Source of the DNA: Misgurnus anguillicaudatus
Lineage: Eukaryota; Chordata; Actinopteri; Cypriniformes; Cobitidae
Assembly: GCF_027580225.2 (NCBI RefSeq)
Contig: NW_027395283.1
Coordinates: forward strand, 6,452,501-6,516,500
Length of the DNA: 64,000 nt
Direction: 5' to 3'
In this document: piece by piece, positions 47,113 through 58,625 of the stretch
Numbering within the stretch: position 1 is the stretch's first letter
How the letters are laid out: every line of letters begins with the position of its first letter
Made by a program: the position numbers and the translations under genes
Notes under the pieces: generated by a model
Databases searched by the model: none
What the model was told of the DNA's origin: nothing
Seen by the model: only the letters and a program-made list of their open reading frames with translations

Positions 47113-47350
47113 GGGTGGTTTCCCAGACAGGGATTAGCTTAAACCAGGACTAGGCCTTAGTTTAATTATGAAATATAAATTGTTTTAACAAACACACCTT
47201 ACTAAAAACATTACTTGTGTGCATTTTAAGGCAAAACAAATGGCATTGATGTATTTTAAAATATGTCAGTGCAAGTTGTTTTCAGTTTGGACAGCTATTA
47301 CATTTACTTTAGTCTAGGACTAGTCTAATCCCTGTCTGGGAAACCACCTC
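47113..47350. mobile_element. MITE with GGTTTCCCAGACAGGGATTAG ends
   Basis: A 238-bp element. GGTGGTTTCCCAGACAGGGATTAG at the left is mirrored by CTAATCCCTGTCTGGGAAACCACC at the right, with an inner mirrored pair AGGACTAG/CTAGGACTAG. Noncoding. Confidence 0.85.
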
Positions 47351-49140
47351 TATAAATTTTAAAATAATAAAATGCAATGTTTCTCTATCATATGGCTGGA
47401 CAATATGGCCAAAATTTTAGCACGGTATACTTCTCCATTTCGGCCGGCACGGTATAAATCTGATAACGGTATGCATATTAAAAAAGTCTCAGGAAAAACT
47501 GCCAAGAATGCCTGCAATGGATGTCTGAACCAAAAACAAACATCTGAAAAAAAATTGGCCAATGAAACCTTCTCTTATAAAACTATATCATATTTAAAAT
47601 AAAAAAGGGATAAATATATTAATGTTCACCTTTAATTCGTGTTTATCCTTCATACAAAAAAGTGATATCACTGTCCAGTAAAACAAACTTTCAGGCTCAG
47701 CTTAATAATATTATAAGTGCACCCTGAATGTCAGTATAAATGCTGTAATGCAGGGGTCTCAAACTCAAACAGGCTTGGGGACATTTCTAAGATCGACATC
47801 TCATAGGAGGGACGAAGAGCTATTTAACATTAAAAAGCACAATTATTTATTTTACATTTATAAACTATTAAGTATTTTTTGCCACCGGGTTGTGCTTCTG
47901 TTTTGATATATTATGAATTTATTCAGTCATAGTATTGACTTTCGTAGTTCCATCTGTGTTAGTCTTGTTCAATTTGCTATTATAGTCATATGTGGAGAAA
48001 ATATAAGTCAATGTGACCCTAAAATAATTGTAGTATTTAATGTTACATAAAGTAAGAAAAATAAAAATTACTGATCTACTTGTAATTGCTTAGCAAGCTA
48101 GATAGTGAAAAATTATACATTTATTTCATGATCTAATCTAATATTTTTTATACAAAGATGACGGTGTTGACATGTTATGGTTGTCACAGTAGCAGTGTCC
48201 AAAGATATGAAGAAGTTTAAGAGAATATCAAACATACAGGAGCTTGAGTGATCTTGAAGCATGCAGAAGAGCTGAAGGTTTGAAAATGGGGTCCTCAGGA
48301 ATGCAGTTGACTCTGTAGTTGTCTGATTTTATTGCTTTTTATAAATATCTGACGGTGGTGACAAATATGTGGGACACATTTTGAGCAATCACAAAATAAT
48401 AGTAAATATTGTTCAAAACTCACTGTTTGTTGTTTTTAATACATATTACAATGTACCCTTTCATGTGGTAAATATATTATTTAATTCAATTATTACTTTG
48501 GATAAGTTGAAATGATTATCTCTTAACCGAGGACAGCTGATTTTGTAGGCAATGGGCCAGCATATAATCATTAAATTAATAAAAAATAAAAATTAACCTA
48601 TAAAAGAACCTTACATATGTGCAAAGGACCCCCTGATTATAACATTGATTCTTTTTCTTCATGAAAATAATATTAATTTCCAACAGAATTAGCACTTTTC
48701 TTAGTGGGACATGTTTTTGCCAAAGTTTCAAGAATCAGTGATTTGATAGACATTTAATTATATTATACATATTACTCATAACCAGATGACACAGCAGCAT
48801 ACATACTTGTATCTTTTCTCCTCATCTTTATTCTTTTCTTACCTTGGCACCTTATGGATTAAGCCTATTTTTTCTCACCAGTAATTTAGTTTGTGTTTAT
48901 TACATCTCATGTTCTCCCTCTCTATATGGTGTCGTCATTAGAAGCTGTGACTTGATGCGAACTAACCAAACACCTCCTTCTCATACTTCTGAGTGACTGA
49001 CAGCTCTTCTCTGAGCAAACACTCCAAAGTCCCGAAATTAGTAATTGATCGCATGGTGGTGTCAATGATATGATTTGACACGAGGTACAGATGAGCGAAT
49101 TTAAATCCGCATTCCATTTGCTTGTCGTCCCGGAGATTGC
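47351..49140. other. Noncoding intron DNA
   Basis: No gene or clear repeat boundary. The stretch ATATGGCTGGACAATATGGCC to GGTATAAATCTGATAACGG (about 47390-47470) resembles the end of a dispersed repeat; I cannot name it. Confidence 0.4.
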
Positions 49141-49149
49141 GGCTCATGG

Positions 49150-49830
49150 TTGCTTAAAGGACAAGTTGGGTATTTTACACTTAAAGCCCTGTTTTCAGAT
49201 TGTTTATGATGAAATAGAACGGTTTTGACTAAAATTTGATGCTGGCCCGAGAATTTTCGGGTGTTTCTTGTATCATCTCCCACCTCTACAATGGCTGCAT
49301 AGGTGCACAGGAACAATCCTTCCTTAAATGCATTAAACTTTCATTTACAAAGACGTAAAACTCACCGAGTGGTCAGGGGTGTTCACTGGTATGCTCACAC
49401 AAAAATCGCTGCAAAAGATGCTTTCCAACAGGTTTTATCGTAGTTTTTGCCAACTCCATTGACTTGTATTAGATGTGCTGTGAGGTACGGTATTACTCCG
49501 CCCCCGGGAACTTTGTTTCTATTCTTGCAATTGGCAAAGGTGGATTATCGCCACCAACTGGGCTGGAGTGTCTATTATTCAAGCTCTCAATGGAAGAATG
49601 AACGGGTGTGAGGCGTTTGGAAAAATAGGTCCACAAGTTTACAACGAACGGTAAACCACCTGTTGGAAAGCATCTTTTGCAGCGATTTTTGTGTGAGCAT
49701 ATCGGTGAACACCCCTGACCACTCAGTGAGTTTCAAGTCTTTGTAAACAAAAGTTTAATGCATTTCAGGAAGGATTGTTCCAGTGCACTTATACAGATAT
49801 TGTAGAGGTGGGGAAAGAAAACTGGACACT
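49150..49830. mobile_element. Element with long inverted arms
   Basis: Arms 49255-49435 and 49650-49815 mirror each other (for example GGTCAGGGGTGTTCAC with GTGAACACCCCTGACC, and AAAAATCGCTGCAAAAGATG with CATCTTTTGCAGCGATTTTT). This gives a foldback of about 170 bp per arm. Noncoding; family not identified. Confidence 0.7.
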
Positions 49831-50171
49831 TTTTATATTGGCAGAACGTTTTTGGGAACTTTCAGGGAACGTTCTTTGAACATTTTCTGTTAGCTGAGAG
49901 TCAAACAATATCTTGTCCATTATGAACACAAACACTTAAAGGCACACCATGAAACTTTTTGGCCACTAGGGGGTGCTAGACATGTATTTTTCACGCCTAG
50001 CGCCCCTAGAGGCCACAAGCACCGCAGCACTGTCGCAAAGGAAAGGGACTGGCCAACCTTAAAACTAAACTAAAAACTAAACATTTAAAACGCTAAACGA
50101 TCAACATTTTGAGACAACAGGGAGAAACGCAGTCATGTTACAACTTTCTGATGAGGAACTCGTCGTGGCAG

Positions 50172-50408
50172 AAGCCATTTCTCAATCTGAAGGTTGCAGC
50201 CTCCGAATGTCGTATTTCTAAGCTGCATACGTCATCAAGACTCTCTTATTTCACAATATTAACAATTATAAAGTTGACTATTGTACTTATCGTAAATTGT
50301 TGCAGTATGCTTATTACTTGCGAATGTAATGCTCAGTTTACCTTAATAAACCAGGCTTGATGACGTATTCAGCCTTCAGGCTGCAGCCTTCAAATTGAGA
50401 AACGACCA
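50172..50408. mobile_element. MITE with GTTTCTCAATYYGAAGGCTGCAG-type ends
   Basis: Left CCATTTCTCAATCTGAAGGTTGCAGCC is mirrored by GGCTGCAGCCTTCAAATTGAGAAACG, with inner CGTCATCAAG/CTTGATGACG. A related copy at 52586 is split by a large insertion. Confidence 0.75.
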
Positions 50409-50862
50409 GAAATATTTCCTTGCCTTTTTTTGTTGCATCGTCTCTCTCTCCCTCGCCACCAGGATTTTCCGCAATGGCGCTCGTTTTTTCTCTCTTTTGT
50501 GTGAAAATTGTCGCTCCAAATCCAAGTAAACCGATGTGATCCAAGCAGACCTAAAGTCTGCCGCTTTGTAATACGTCACGCGAGTGACAGCGGAACGCAG
50601 CAAATGAGGAAGAGAGAAGAGAGAAACGCTCGGATCTGATTGGTGAATGAGTAGGGTTTGGTTTTACACTGTGAGCAAGTTTGACTGCTGTAGCATCCTG
50701 GATTGTAATGTAAATACCATAGACACAGTAAAAGAAAGGTAAATACGTGAACACAGCATCTGAATACAGCGAACTATAAGCAAGATAATCGCCGTCATTT
50801 ATAAAGAAGATCGCATTTATGTATAAATCAAGATCGTGAGTTTATATAAAAAAATTGCCTTA

Positions 50863-50930
50863 AAGGGGAATCGAACCCGGGTCGCCTGTGTTATAGGTCC
50901 GTGACACTAAAACTGTGCCACGGAGTCACA
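50863..50930 (-). tRNA. tRNA-like sequence (probable pseudogene or SINE head)
   Basis: On the minus strand a T-arm-like GGGTTCGATTCCC (pol III B box) follows an A-box-like TGGCACAGTTTTAG at normal distance, and a CCTATAACACAGG stretch lies where the anticodon arm would be. The 5' and 3' ends do not pair into an acceptor stem, so an intact tRNA is not supported. It lies within a transposon. Confidence 0.35.
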
Positions 50931-51459
50931 TGCTATAAGTTGCTCTCTACACTCCTTAAGTAGCCTCCAGCAAAATTCACGTTAAAAACAAATTGTGTGG
51001 AGGAAGTGACGTATGCCGTAAAGCAGTCGAATTTTGTAGTTTTTTTTGGTGCTCTGGTTACTACCAGAAACCCTAAGTTTTAAAATACGAGTAAAAGTGA
51101 TACAGACCCCGTCAGGCTATGGTAGACATGTCATTCAACCTATTTAAAGTCGATGTACTACCACAAGGGTCTTGAAAATTTATTATGAAGGTTGAAAAAT
51201 TACATGGTGTCACTTTAAGGAAATAAGATCATGTATTCAGTGTGAGTCATGAACTCAATACAGATTTATGAAGAAATGTTCATGTGGTTTAGGACATCTA
51301 ACACTAATAGTCAGCTGTGTGATGGATTTATTTGACATTTAAACACACAGTGTCTCAGTTACTGAGGGATTGAAAGAGGAACATTACATGAAGAGATGGA
51401 GGTTAGAGATTTGTGTTTGTAGTTTTGTATAATTCACATAAAGTCTCTGTTCTCTACAG

Positions 51460-51636
51460 GTTGTGGAGGTGTGATATCACAGATGAAGGTTGTGTTGCTC
51501 TGACTTCAGCTCTGAGATCAAACCCATCACACCTGAGAGATCTGAATCTGTCTCGTAATTATAATCTAAGAGATTCAGGAGTGAAGCTGATCTCTGATGT
51601 ACTGAAGAATCCTGACTGTAAACTAAAGATACTGAG
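51460..51636 (+). CDS. NLRC3-like gene, leucine-rich-repeat exon
   Basis: A 177-base exon between CTCTACAG and GTAAGA, continuing the phase of the NACHT exon. It encodes two ribonuclease-inhibitor-type LRR units: LWRCDITDEGCVALTSALRS, then LRDLNLSRNYNLRDSGVKLI to LKILR. This is the standard repeat-encoding exon of fish NLRC3-like genes, giving the concave ligand-facing surface. Such genes normally have several of these exons and often a B30.2 exon. None is found downstream to base 64000, so the gene is either truncated by the mobile DNA that follows or continues beyond the window. Confidence 0.93.
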
Positions 51637-52585
51637 GTAAGATTGTGATCTGATGTTCAGACAGAAATCACATATAGATTATAGTGAGACTATATAGAGA
51701 TCATAACATCTGTTGGATTGGATTTATAGACACTAGTCAACATTGAAAGTGGATCATAAAAGGGTCTTCTTTTATCTTAGGGTGTTTTCAGACCTGTAGA
51801 TCGATTGATTTGTTTTGAAACCGGGGGTTAAATGGCTACAATGTTGGTTCAGTTTGCATACACAAGGCAATATTTCCAAATGAAGCATACTTTGTTAATA
51901 TAAGTCATGTGTGTGTAAACTTTCCTTTAATTGCTCAGATTGCATCTGTTTATTTTCTGTGATTCTGCTTAAATTGTCTGTCAGGATTAGAGCCCAAAGC
52001 CGTTTGTTTTGAGAATAATGGCTGGCTGATGAAGTTATTGGCTGGCTAGCCGCCTCAGCCAAAACCTAAATGACTGCTGCAGCCGCCAAACTTTTCATAG
52101 CTGCAAATGGCTGAAGCTGCCACTACATGTCTACGATGTATATGTTATACTGATTAACTAGATCTCAATCTTTCCAGGTAATGAGAAAATGAGACTGAGA
52201 AAAACTGTAATATAAACACACACTGTTATCAGTATTATTTTTTCACTTCAATGTACACTGAATCATGCGTCGTGAATTAGCAATGTGGAAAGGATGGTTT
52301 GTTACTGCAGTTATATCACGTTCAGTGCTATAAATCTCTCCGTTCCAGAATATTTGGTTCATAACATCAATCTTTGATTCCGGTTTGTGCAACCGTGCCC
52401 TGAAGATTTAACAAAAGTCTGGGTAGGTCTAAGTTAAAAAAAAAGTAAGTAGGAATTAGGAAAGTATGTGAGAAGTGAGATCAAAATGACCTTTCTTGCT
52501 TCTTTCTGCCATTTAGATCAGTGTGAGAAAAAATGCATCGCTTCTTCTATAGCAATTTTAATTGGTCTTCATCCCTGTGAGTCTC
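51637..52585. other. Noncoding DNA after the LRR exon
   Basis: No exon, RNA or clear transposon end was recognised. Confidence 0.45.
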
Positions 52586-54689
52586 TGGCCGTTTCTCAAT
52601 CCGAAGACTGCAGTCTCCGGAGGTCGCATTTTTACGCTGCATACGTCATCAAGACTGTCTTATTTCAAAATATTAACAATTATAAAGTTTATTCTTATTC
52701 TTAGTTAAATGATGTTTTATTAACAAAGTTCGGGAGGAACACGTTCAAATAATCAACCTAATCACCTCAACTATGACCAGCTGTTGACAATCAGCAATCA
52801 GCTATCCACCTGATCGGCATCAACAGAAACCTATATAGACTGGAAACCAACTCACCCTCATTCCTTGATAGTTTCAGGATGAATTGAACATTGCTTAAAA
52901 CTTAAGACAAACATCAACCAACGCCAACATCTTCTCTAAGAAGTTCCATAATCTTCACATCTCTCTTCAACCAACTCTTCCATCTACAAAATCCACACCC
53001 CGCCGCAAAGCCACAAACTAAACATGGAAAGATCACAAAGCTACATCTCTACTCACCAAAAGGTTTTCCATCTTTGCAAGAGCGGTTTCGTCAGACCGCA
53101 CCAGCAGGCCTTCAGCCTGTCCAGGTTGTGATCAAGATTCTGCCGCCAAGCCTCAATAATTTTTTCGCTCCGAAGATCGCCGCAAAGCAGCCTGCCATGC
53201 ACTGCACGATGCAACACATCCCAGCGATACAGGTTTCCCATCCAGCTCAAGCATGTTTCCGCCAGCGGCGTTATAGCCCTGCTTTCACAAACCTTTCCAT
53301 CTAATTTCTAACCCTTTCCCCTGTCTGTGGCTTGCGGCTCAACCATCAGGCTCAAGCACGAGGCTGCCTCCACTAGCAGCGCATGCCCAGACGCCCCTAC
53401 CTTTTCCCCCTTGTTTTCTTATAATTATAAATCAAACCGGTATGACATACATACACAGCACACATTAATTCGTAATTTACATCATGTTGCCAGTTGCGCA
53501 AGAAATAACTTCAAAGCCACATGCACACTGGCAGTGGAAGCAGCTCCTTTTATCCAACAGCTACATTAATTCAATTCCATACTGGGAAACGCGATCGTTT
53601 TACATAAGGAACACAACCCAAGCCCATATTGATTCCTGCCCCGCATCTGCAGGTGAAACATTGATGTTGTTCCGCTGGCTCGTGTGCGTACCCTGCTCAG
53701 GGGTTGCTTTTCCCGAGCAACGGCATAACGCGCTGCTAAACCACCATACCGTGCATAGTTGGAGAGGCCAGCTGGCTTGTCATGCCTTTTTCCCGAAAAC
53801 ATAGCAACTTTGTCGCACATCCGTCGCTGAACTATGTTGGCTCAACAATAAAGTAAATGATGTCAAGACAAATTAATCTGTTCAGATCGATTTAATTTCC
53901 TCTTATTGCTGTAAACTACATACATCACATCATAGCTTTTGTTGTCACGTTTTAGTTATCTGTTGTTTAAATCCAAGATTCGTCTTTCATTCGCAAGTTT
54001 CCTTCTACGTCACTCATTCCAGGGATTCCCCAGGGTCTTAAAGCTCGTAGTTCTGCGCAGTTTTCCAAAAACAGCGCTTCAATTCTGTTTACATCCTAAA
54101 AGACATGAAACAGACTTTGTCTATATTTAGAATACGGTTATAGAAATCACTGCATGCTGCTTTCTTATTTGTTTAAAAGCATGATCTACCCAAGTCTACA
54201 TGTTATACTAACTAGGAACTATACTTCTAACCACAGCCGTCCAACTGATATTTGGACATTTAATGCGGCTGATAAATAACGTCACTGAGCCTGACTAAAC
54301 TTAAGAGTACTTTATTTGAGATCTTTTCAAATAAAAGATCATGTCATTTAATTCAACATGGATGAAAGTGCAATTTTAAATAAATTATTTATTGATAAAT
54401 AATGTTCTATTAAAGAAGCGGATTTTGTTTGTACCCTATTGCCATCAATCATAGTTCTTAGAAATAACATTGAAATCGGCCAAAGCATGTATCAGCATGT
54501 CACAATTAAAGTAAAACTGAAATTCTGAATTAGCCAAGGAAATTGGAACCAGTGCATCTTCACTTGAAACCCCAACCTCAAATGCCTCTTTAGATACCAT
54601 CCTCCAAGCTGTATCCCCCAGAATCCTACAAACCTTCCCAACTCCTTGAAAGAGCTTCAAGACCTTCTACTCTTCTTACAACCTGTTTT

Positions 54690-55380
54690 TCCTGATTTTG
54701 TCCCTACTCACCATCTCATTCATATCCTACCTCAATCACCACAAGAACCTCAAAGCCAGCTCCATTAAAGGATACCTAAGTGGAATCCAAAATTTTCCAC
54801 AAACTTCTTTTTCAGCTCACCCTCTCCAGTAATAGCCAGCACCCAGACATCCACGCTCGTTAGGAATCCAAAGAACCCACCCGTCCTGATGCAAGACAGC
54901 CAGTAACCTTAGAAATACTCACCATATGCATCTCCACCCTTTGTCGAGATTTCCACTCCACCAACACTACCCTCATACTCTACACAATGTTCATTCTGGC
55001 CATCACTTGCAACTTCAATCCAAATAATCACCCAACAGTTTCAGATCTATCACTTCTGGACAACGATACCATTTCTTATTCCATCAAACAAAGCAAAACG
55101 GACCAAATGAGAAAAGGCCATTCCATTTACATCTTCAATTTCCAAACACCAATTCAACCATACCAGACTCTCCTAGCATATCTACATTCCAGAGACTCCC
55201 AGGCTAGATCCACATCAAACCCACTCTTCACAGATGACTCAAATCGCCCGGTTACACGCTTCCGGTTCCAAAACACCTTAAATCTGTCCTACTCCTATCT
55301 GGCTTCCCAGCAGACCTCTTCTCCAAAACCTACATTCGATCGAATCGCTCCAACATCAGAGAAGCTCAGCGAACTTTCAT
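54690..55380 (+). pseudogene. Tyrosine recombinase (broken)
   Basis: The N-terminal core-binding part is visible as SYLNHHKNLKASSIKGYLSG (about 54724-54783). The catalytic domain follows: a LEILTICISTLCRDF block, then SDLSLLDNDTISYSIKQSKT and DQMRKGHSIYIF (about 55038-55137), and a later KTYIRSNRSNIREAQRT block that follows the catalytic region in relatives. The first catalytic Arg region (R-C-x-E-F in relatives) reads TCNFNP. The HxxR/H-W/Tyr segment is deleted between PADLF and SKTYIR. The frame changes at least twice. It would have joined circular DNA copies to the genome. Confidence 0.65.
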
Positions 55381-55424
55381 CAGCGGATCCCACCAGCTCC
55401 AAGACCACATAAACTATCAGACTT

Positions 55425-57365
55425 TATCCACTGCCGCAGCAGTGATGTTTCCTCTGCTCCCGCAGGAGCCCCCCCTTTTCCCTGCACTCTACTAACCTCC
55501 ACTGCTATGGAAGTGGTTTCCCTCTGCTCCCGCAGGAGCCCTCCCTTCCACAATTTCTCCACCGCCACAGCAGTGATGTTTTCCTCTGCTCTAACATCAA
55601 ACCGCCCCCACATCAGAGAAACCCAACAAACCTTTATCAGCGGATCCCACCAGCTCCAAGACTGTATAAACTATTAGACTTTATCCACTGCCGCAGCAGT
55701 GACATTTCTCTGCTCCCGCAGGTGCGCCTCCTTTTTTCCATGAACTCTACTAACCCCCACTGCTATGGAAGTGGTTTCCCTCTGCTCCCGCAGGAGCCCT
55801 CCCTTCCACAATTTCTCCACCACTACAGCAGTGATGTTTCCTCTACTCTCACATCAAACCGCTCCCACATCAGAGAAACCCAACGAACCCTCATCAGCGG
55901 ATCCCACCAGCTCCGGGACAACACAAACTATAAGACTCTCTTCACTGCCACAGCATTGATTTTTCCCTCTGCTCCCGCAGGAGCCAGATTTTTACTAAAA
56001 TCCACTGCCGCAGTAGTGGTGTTTTTACCATCTCCCGCAGGAGATCTGTTCTCCATTGCTGCAGCGGTGTCATTTTCTCTGCTCCCGCAGGAGCCCTGCT
56101 TTTACTAATCCCCACTGCAATAGCAGTGATGTTTCCCCTGCTTCCACAGAAGCCCTACTCTCCACTGCCGCAGCAGTGACATTTCCTCTGCTCCCGCAGG
56201 AGCCCTGTTTTCCACCGCCGCAGCGGTGTTGTTTCCTCTGCTCCCGCAGGAGCCCTGCTTTCACTAACCTCCACTGCTATCGCAGTGATGTTTCCCTCTG
56301 CTCCCGCAGGAGCCCGTTTCCACTGCCGCAGCAGTGATGTTTCCCCTGCCTCCTGCAGATGCCTGTCTCTCCACCGCCGCAGCAATGTTGTTTCCTCTGC
56401 TCCGCAGGAGCACCGCTTTCACTAACCTCCACTGCCACAGCAGTGATGTTTCCTCTGCTCCCGCAGGAGCCCTGCTTTCCACAATTTTCCTACACTGTCG
56501 CAACAGTGATGTTTCCCCTGCCCTCGCAGGAACCCTTTTTTCACAGCGGTGCCTTTCCTCTGCTCCCGCAGGAGCCCTGCCTTCCACTAATCTCTACTAC
56601 CATCGCAGTACTGTCTCCTCTGCTCCCGCAGGAGCCCTACATTTCACAAATTCTCCACTGCCACAGCAGTGATGTTTCCTCTGCTCCCGCAGGAGCCCTA
56701 ATTTTCACAATTTCTCAACTGCCGCAGCAGTGATGTCTGTACTGCTCCCGCAGGAGCCCAACCTTTCACAATCTCCACTGCCACAGCAGTGTCACTTTCC
56801 CCGCTCCCGCAGGAGCCCTGCTTTTCACAATCTCTGCTCCCGCAGGAGCCCTGTTTTTCCCAACCGCAGCAGCGGTACTATTCCCTCTGCTCTTGCAGGA
56901 GCCATGCCTTCTCACAATCTCCACTGCCACAGCAGTGTCACTTTCCTTGCTCCCGCAGGAGCCCTGCTTTTCACAATCTCTGCTCCCGCAGGAGCCCTGT
57001 TTTTCCAACCGCCGCAGCGGTACTATTCCCTCTGCTCCCGCAGGAGCTATGCCTTCTCACATTCTCCACTGTCACAGCAGTGTCACTTTCCCTGCTCCCG
57101 CAGGAGTCCTGCTTTTCACAATCTCTGCTCCCGCAAGAGCCCTATTTCTCCACCACCACAACGGTGCTGTCTCCTCTGCTCCGGCAGGAGCCCTGCTCTT
57201 ACAATTTCCCCACTGCCGCAGCAGTGATGTCTCCCCTGCTCCCGCAGGAGCCCTGTTTCTCCACCGCCGCAGCGGTGCTGTTTTCTCTGCTCCCGCAGAA
57301 GTCCTGCTTTTCACAATTTCCAACTGTCATAGCAGTGATGTTTTCTACTATCCCGCAGGAGCCCT
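55425..57365 (+). repeat. Tandem array of paired short hairpins
   Basis: Units of roughly 50-65 bases repeat about 25-30 times. Each holds two foldbacks: CACTGC-CGCA-GCAGTG and GCTCC-CGCA-GGAGC, usually with the same CGCA loop. Stems vary in a compensating way: CACCGC/GCGGTG at 56213-56228, CACTGT/ACAGTG near 56495, GCTTC/GAAGC near 56147, ATCTCC/GGAGAT near 56034. Spacers are TGATGTTTCCTCT and CCTGCTTTTCACAATTTC-like. Long ORFs across the array on both strands follow from the repeat and are not genes. The array starts directly after the recombinase remnant. Confidence 0.9.
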
Positions 57366-57679
57366 GTTACCTCCCACTTTACATTCAGCAATTTTTTGGG
57401 GGGACACACACAGTTCCCGGCTGCTGTTCGATGCTAGTTTGCGATCTTTTGGGGGATTGTTCTGGGTTCGGGCCTAAGGCTGAGCCTGGAACCCTCTCCC
57501 CACCAGGAAGCGCTCCGGGCTCAGTCCATTAACAAGCTCGGAGCCCTCTCCTCGGACAGCACGCCAAATACGCATATTAATAACTCTGTTCTGAATTATT
57601 TGTAAGTGTGAACTCGTGAATTGTAAATTGTTGTAATATGCGTATGGCTTGTGAATGTAATGCTCAGTTAACTTCTAAA

Positions 57680-58617
57680 TGGTGGAAATGGCGCGCCTGG
57701 CGGCGGCTTCGGGGTCTACTCAGGATGGACAGAGAGCAGCTTTACGGGATTATTGTGTGGCTTTTTTGTAAGTGTGGTTATATTACTTCATTTGTTTAAG
57801 TAGGAATCAAAACTTGGGTGGGACAACATTCTTACCATGAATCTATGTGGAGAAGAGTAATTAAAATCTGTTATTAATAGGAACAGGTGCACTTTCGTGT
57901 TAAATGGTGTTGACGTGTAGATTCATCTACAAAAAGCTATCAGGTATGTTCATGGTTAATTAAGCAATTCATGAGTACCAAAGACGTCACTTCTGCCATG
58001 CCTACCACCATATTTGTGTCCGTCTTGGCAGCGAACACATATCTAATGCACTAAATGGTCACATTTATTAGTTTAATTGAGGGCTTACCAGAAACAAAAT
58101 ACTGATTTTACAATCTGGAGTTAGATGTCGGCTGCCAGTCAGTCCCTACAGTTGTTCGCGATTGCAGAAGAGCGCAAAATCAACAAAATGTTGCATTTTT
58201 GTGATTCTGCATTATTTGTCATATTCTGTATTAAATATTTCCAGAAATTAAAAATGTCTCATAAAAATAAATAAAATACTATATCTGTCATTATAAATAG
58301 AGTAGACAACTTTGTGAATATTTTTGGCTTTAATTTACTAACCTGAATAAACAATCCCTCTCATAGCACGCTGTATCCTGTTACCATAACAGCCCTGCAC
58401 CCCACAGTTAACAGTGAATCACATCTTCTGAGTACACATAAAACCATTATCTCTACTAGATTTATGAAGTTTAATGGTCAGATATAATGCATTATTTTCA
58501 TTATGATACACACATGAAAGTCCTTGTGAAACCTGCTTGGCGCACCTGCTGTCTTATATGCAAGGATCTGGTGAAGCAATATCAAAATGTATTACAATGT
58601 ATTGTTTTGTATTCCTT
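57680..58617. other. Noncoding DNA
   Basis: A short GC-rich stretch (57679-57770) with ATG, about 30 open codons and a GTAAGT could mimic a first exon, but nothing supports a gene. The rest is A/T-rich and unremarkable. Confidence 0.4.
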
Positions 58618-58625
58618 AAAATACG

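Larger units (their letters stand above)
49937..51219. mobile_element. Element with TTAAAGGCACACCATG ends, carrying a nested MITE
   Basis: Left TTAAAGGCACACCATGAAACTTTTT and right inverse (AAAATTACATGGTGTCACTTTAAG) mark the ends. Inside it lies the MITE at 50172-50408 and the tRNA-like sequence at 50863-50930. ORFs here are short and unsupported. Confidence 0.6.
46454..51459 (+). other. 5-kb intron of the NLR gene
   Basis: From GTAAGT at 46454 to CTCTACAG at 51459. It holds several inverted-repeat elements (listed separately), a tRNA-like sequence and otherwise unremarkable A/T-rich DNA. An inverted pair (GTTCTGCCAATATAAAAAGT) at about 46711 and 49830 suggests one larger element of about 3 kb spanning much of it. 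No further LRR exon is recognised inside. Confidence 0.6.
52710..57580 (+). mobile_element. Tyrosine-recombinase retroelement relic (DIRS/Ngaro-like)
   Basis: The insert encodes a decayed tyrosine recombinase (about 54690-55380), followed by a 1.9 kb hairpin array and a GC-rich tail (57370-57560: GGGGGGACACACACAGTTCC, GGGTTCGGGCCTAAGGCTGAG). LTRs are absent. In fish, recombinases of this type are mostly encoded by DIRS and Ngaro retrotransposons, with Cryptons as an alternative. No reverse transcriptase motif was recognised in 52710-54690, so either it is deleted or the element never had one. Short Pro/Ser-rich ORFs at 53050-53800 could be gag remnants, without motif support. Confidence 0.55.
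52586..57670. mobile_element. MITE split by a 4.9-kb insertion
   Basis: Bases 52586-52705 match the left half of the MITE at 50172 (CGTTTCTCAATCCGAAG, CGTCATCAAGACT, AATATTAACAATTATAAAG). Bases 57605-57670 match its right half (GTAAATTGTTGTAATATG, TGTGAATGTAATGCTCAGTT). The material between is therefore an insertion into this MITE; its edges are known only to within tens of bases. The terminal repeat at the right end is not preserved. Confidence 0.6.

Noticed and set aside
50863..50930. A functional tRNA gene
   Set aside because: The internal promoter boxes look right but the acceptor stem does not pair; kept only as a tRNA-like sequence.
53053..53820. Overlapping ORFs of 65-106 codons
   Set aside because: They overlap on both strands without motifs; possibly gag remnants of the retroelement but not supportable as genes.
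55722..57532. ORFs of 93-247 codons rich in Ala, Pro and Ser on both strands
   Set aside because: All arise from the hairpin repeat being mostly stop-free in several frames; peptides differ by frame and no start context or domain supports them.
57679..57770. GC-rich ATG-to-GTAAGT stretch resembling a first exon
   Set aside because: About 30 codons without recognisable protein, no following exon, and adjacent to a broken MITE; possible but unsupported.
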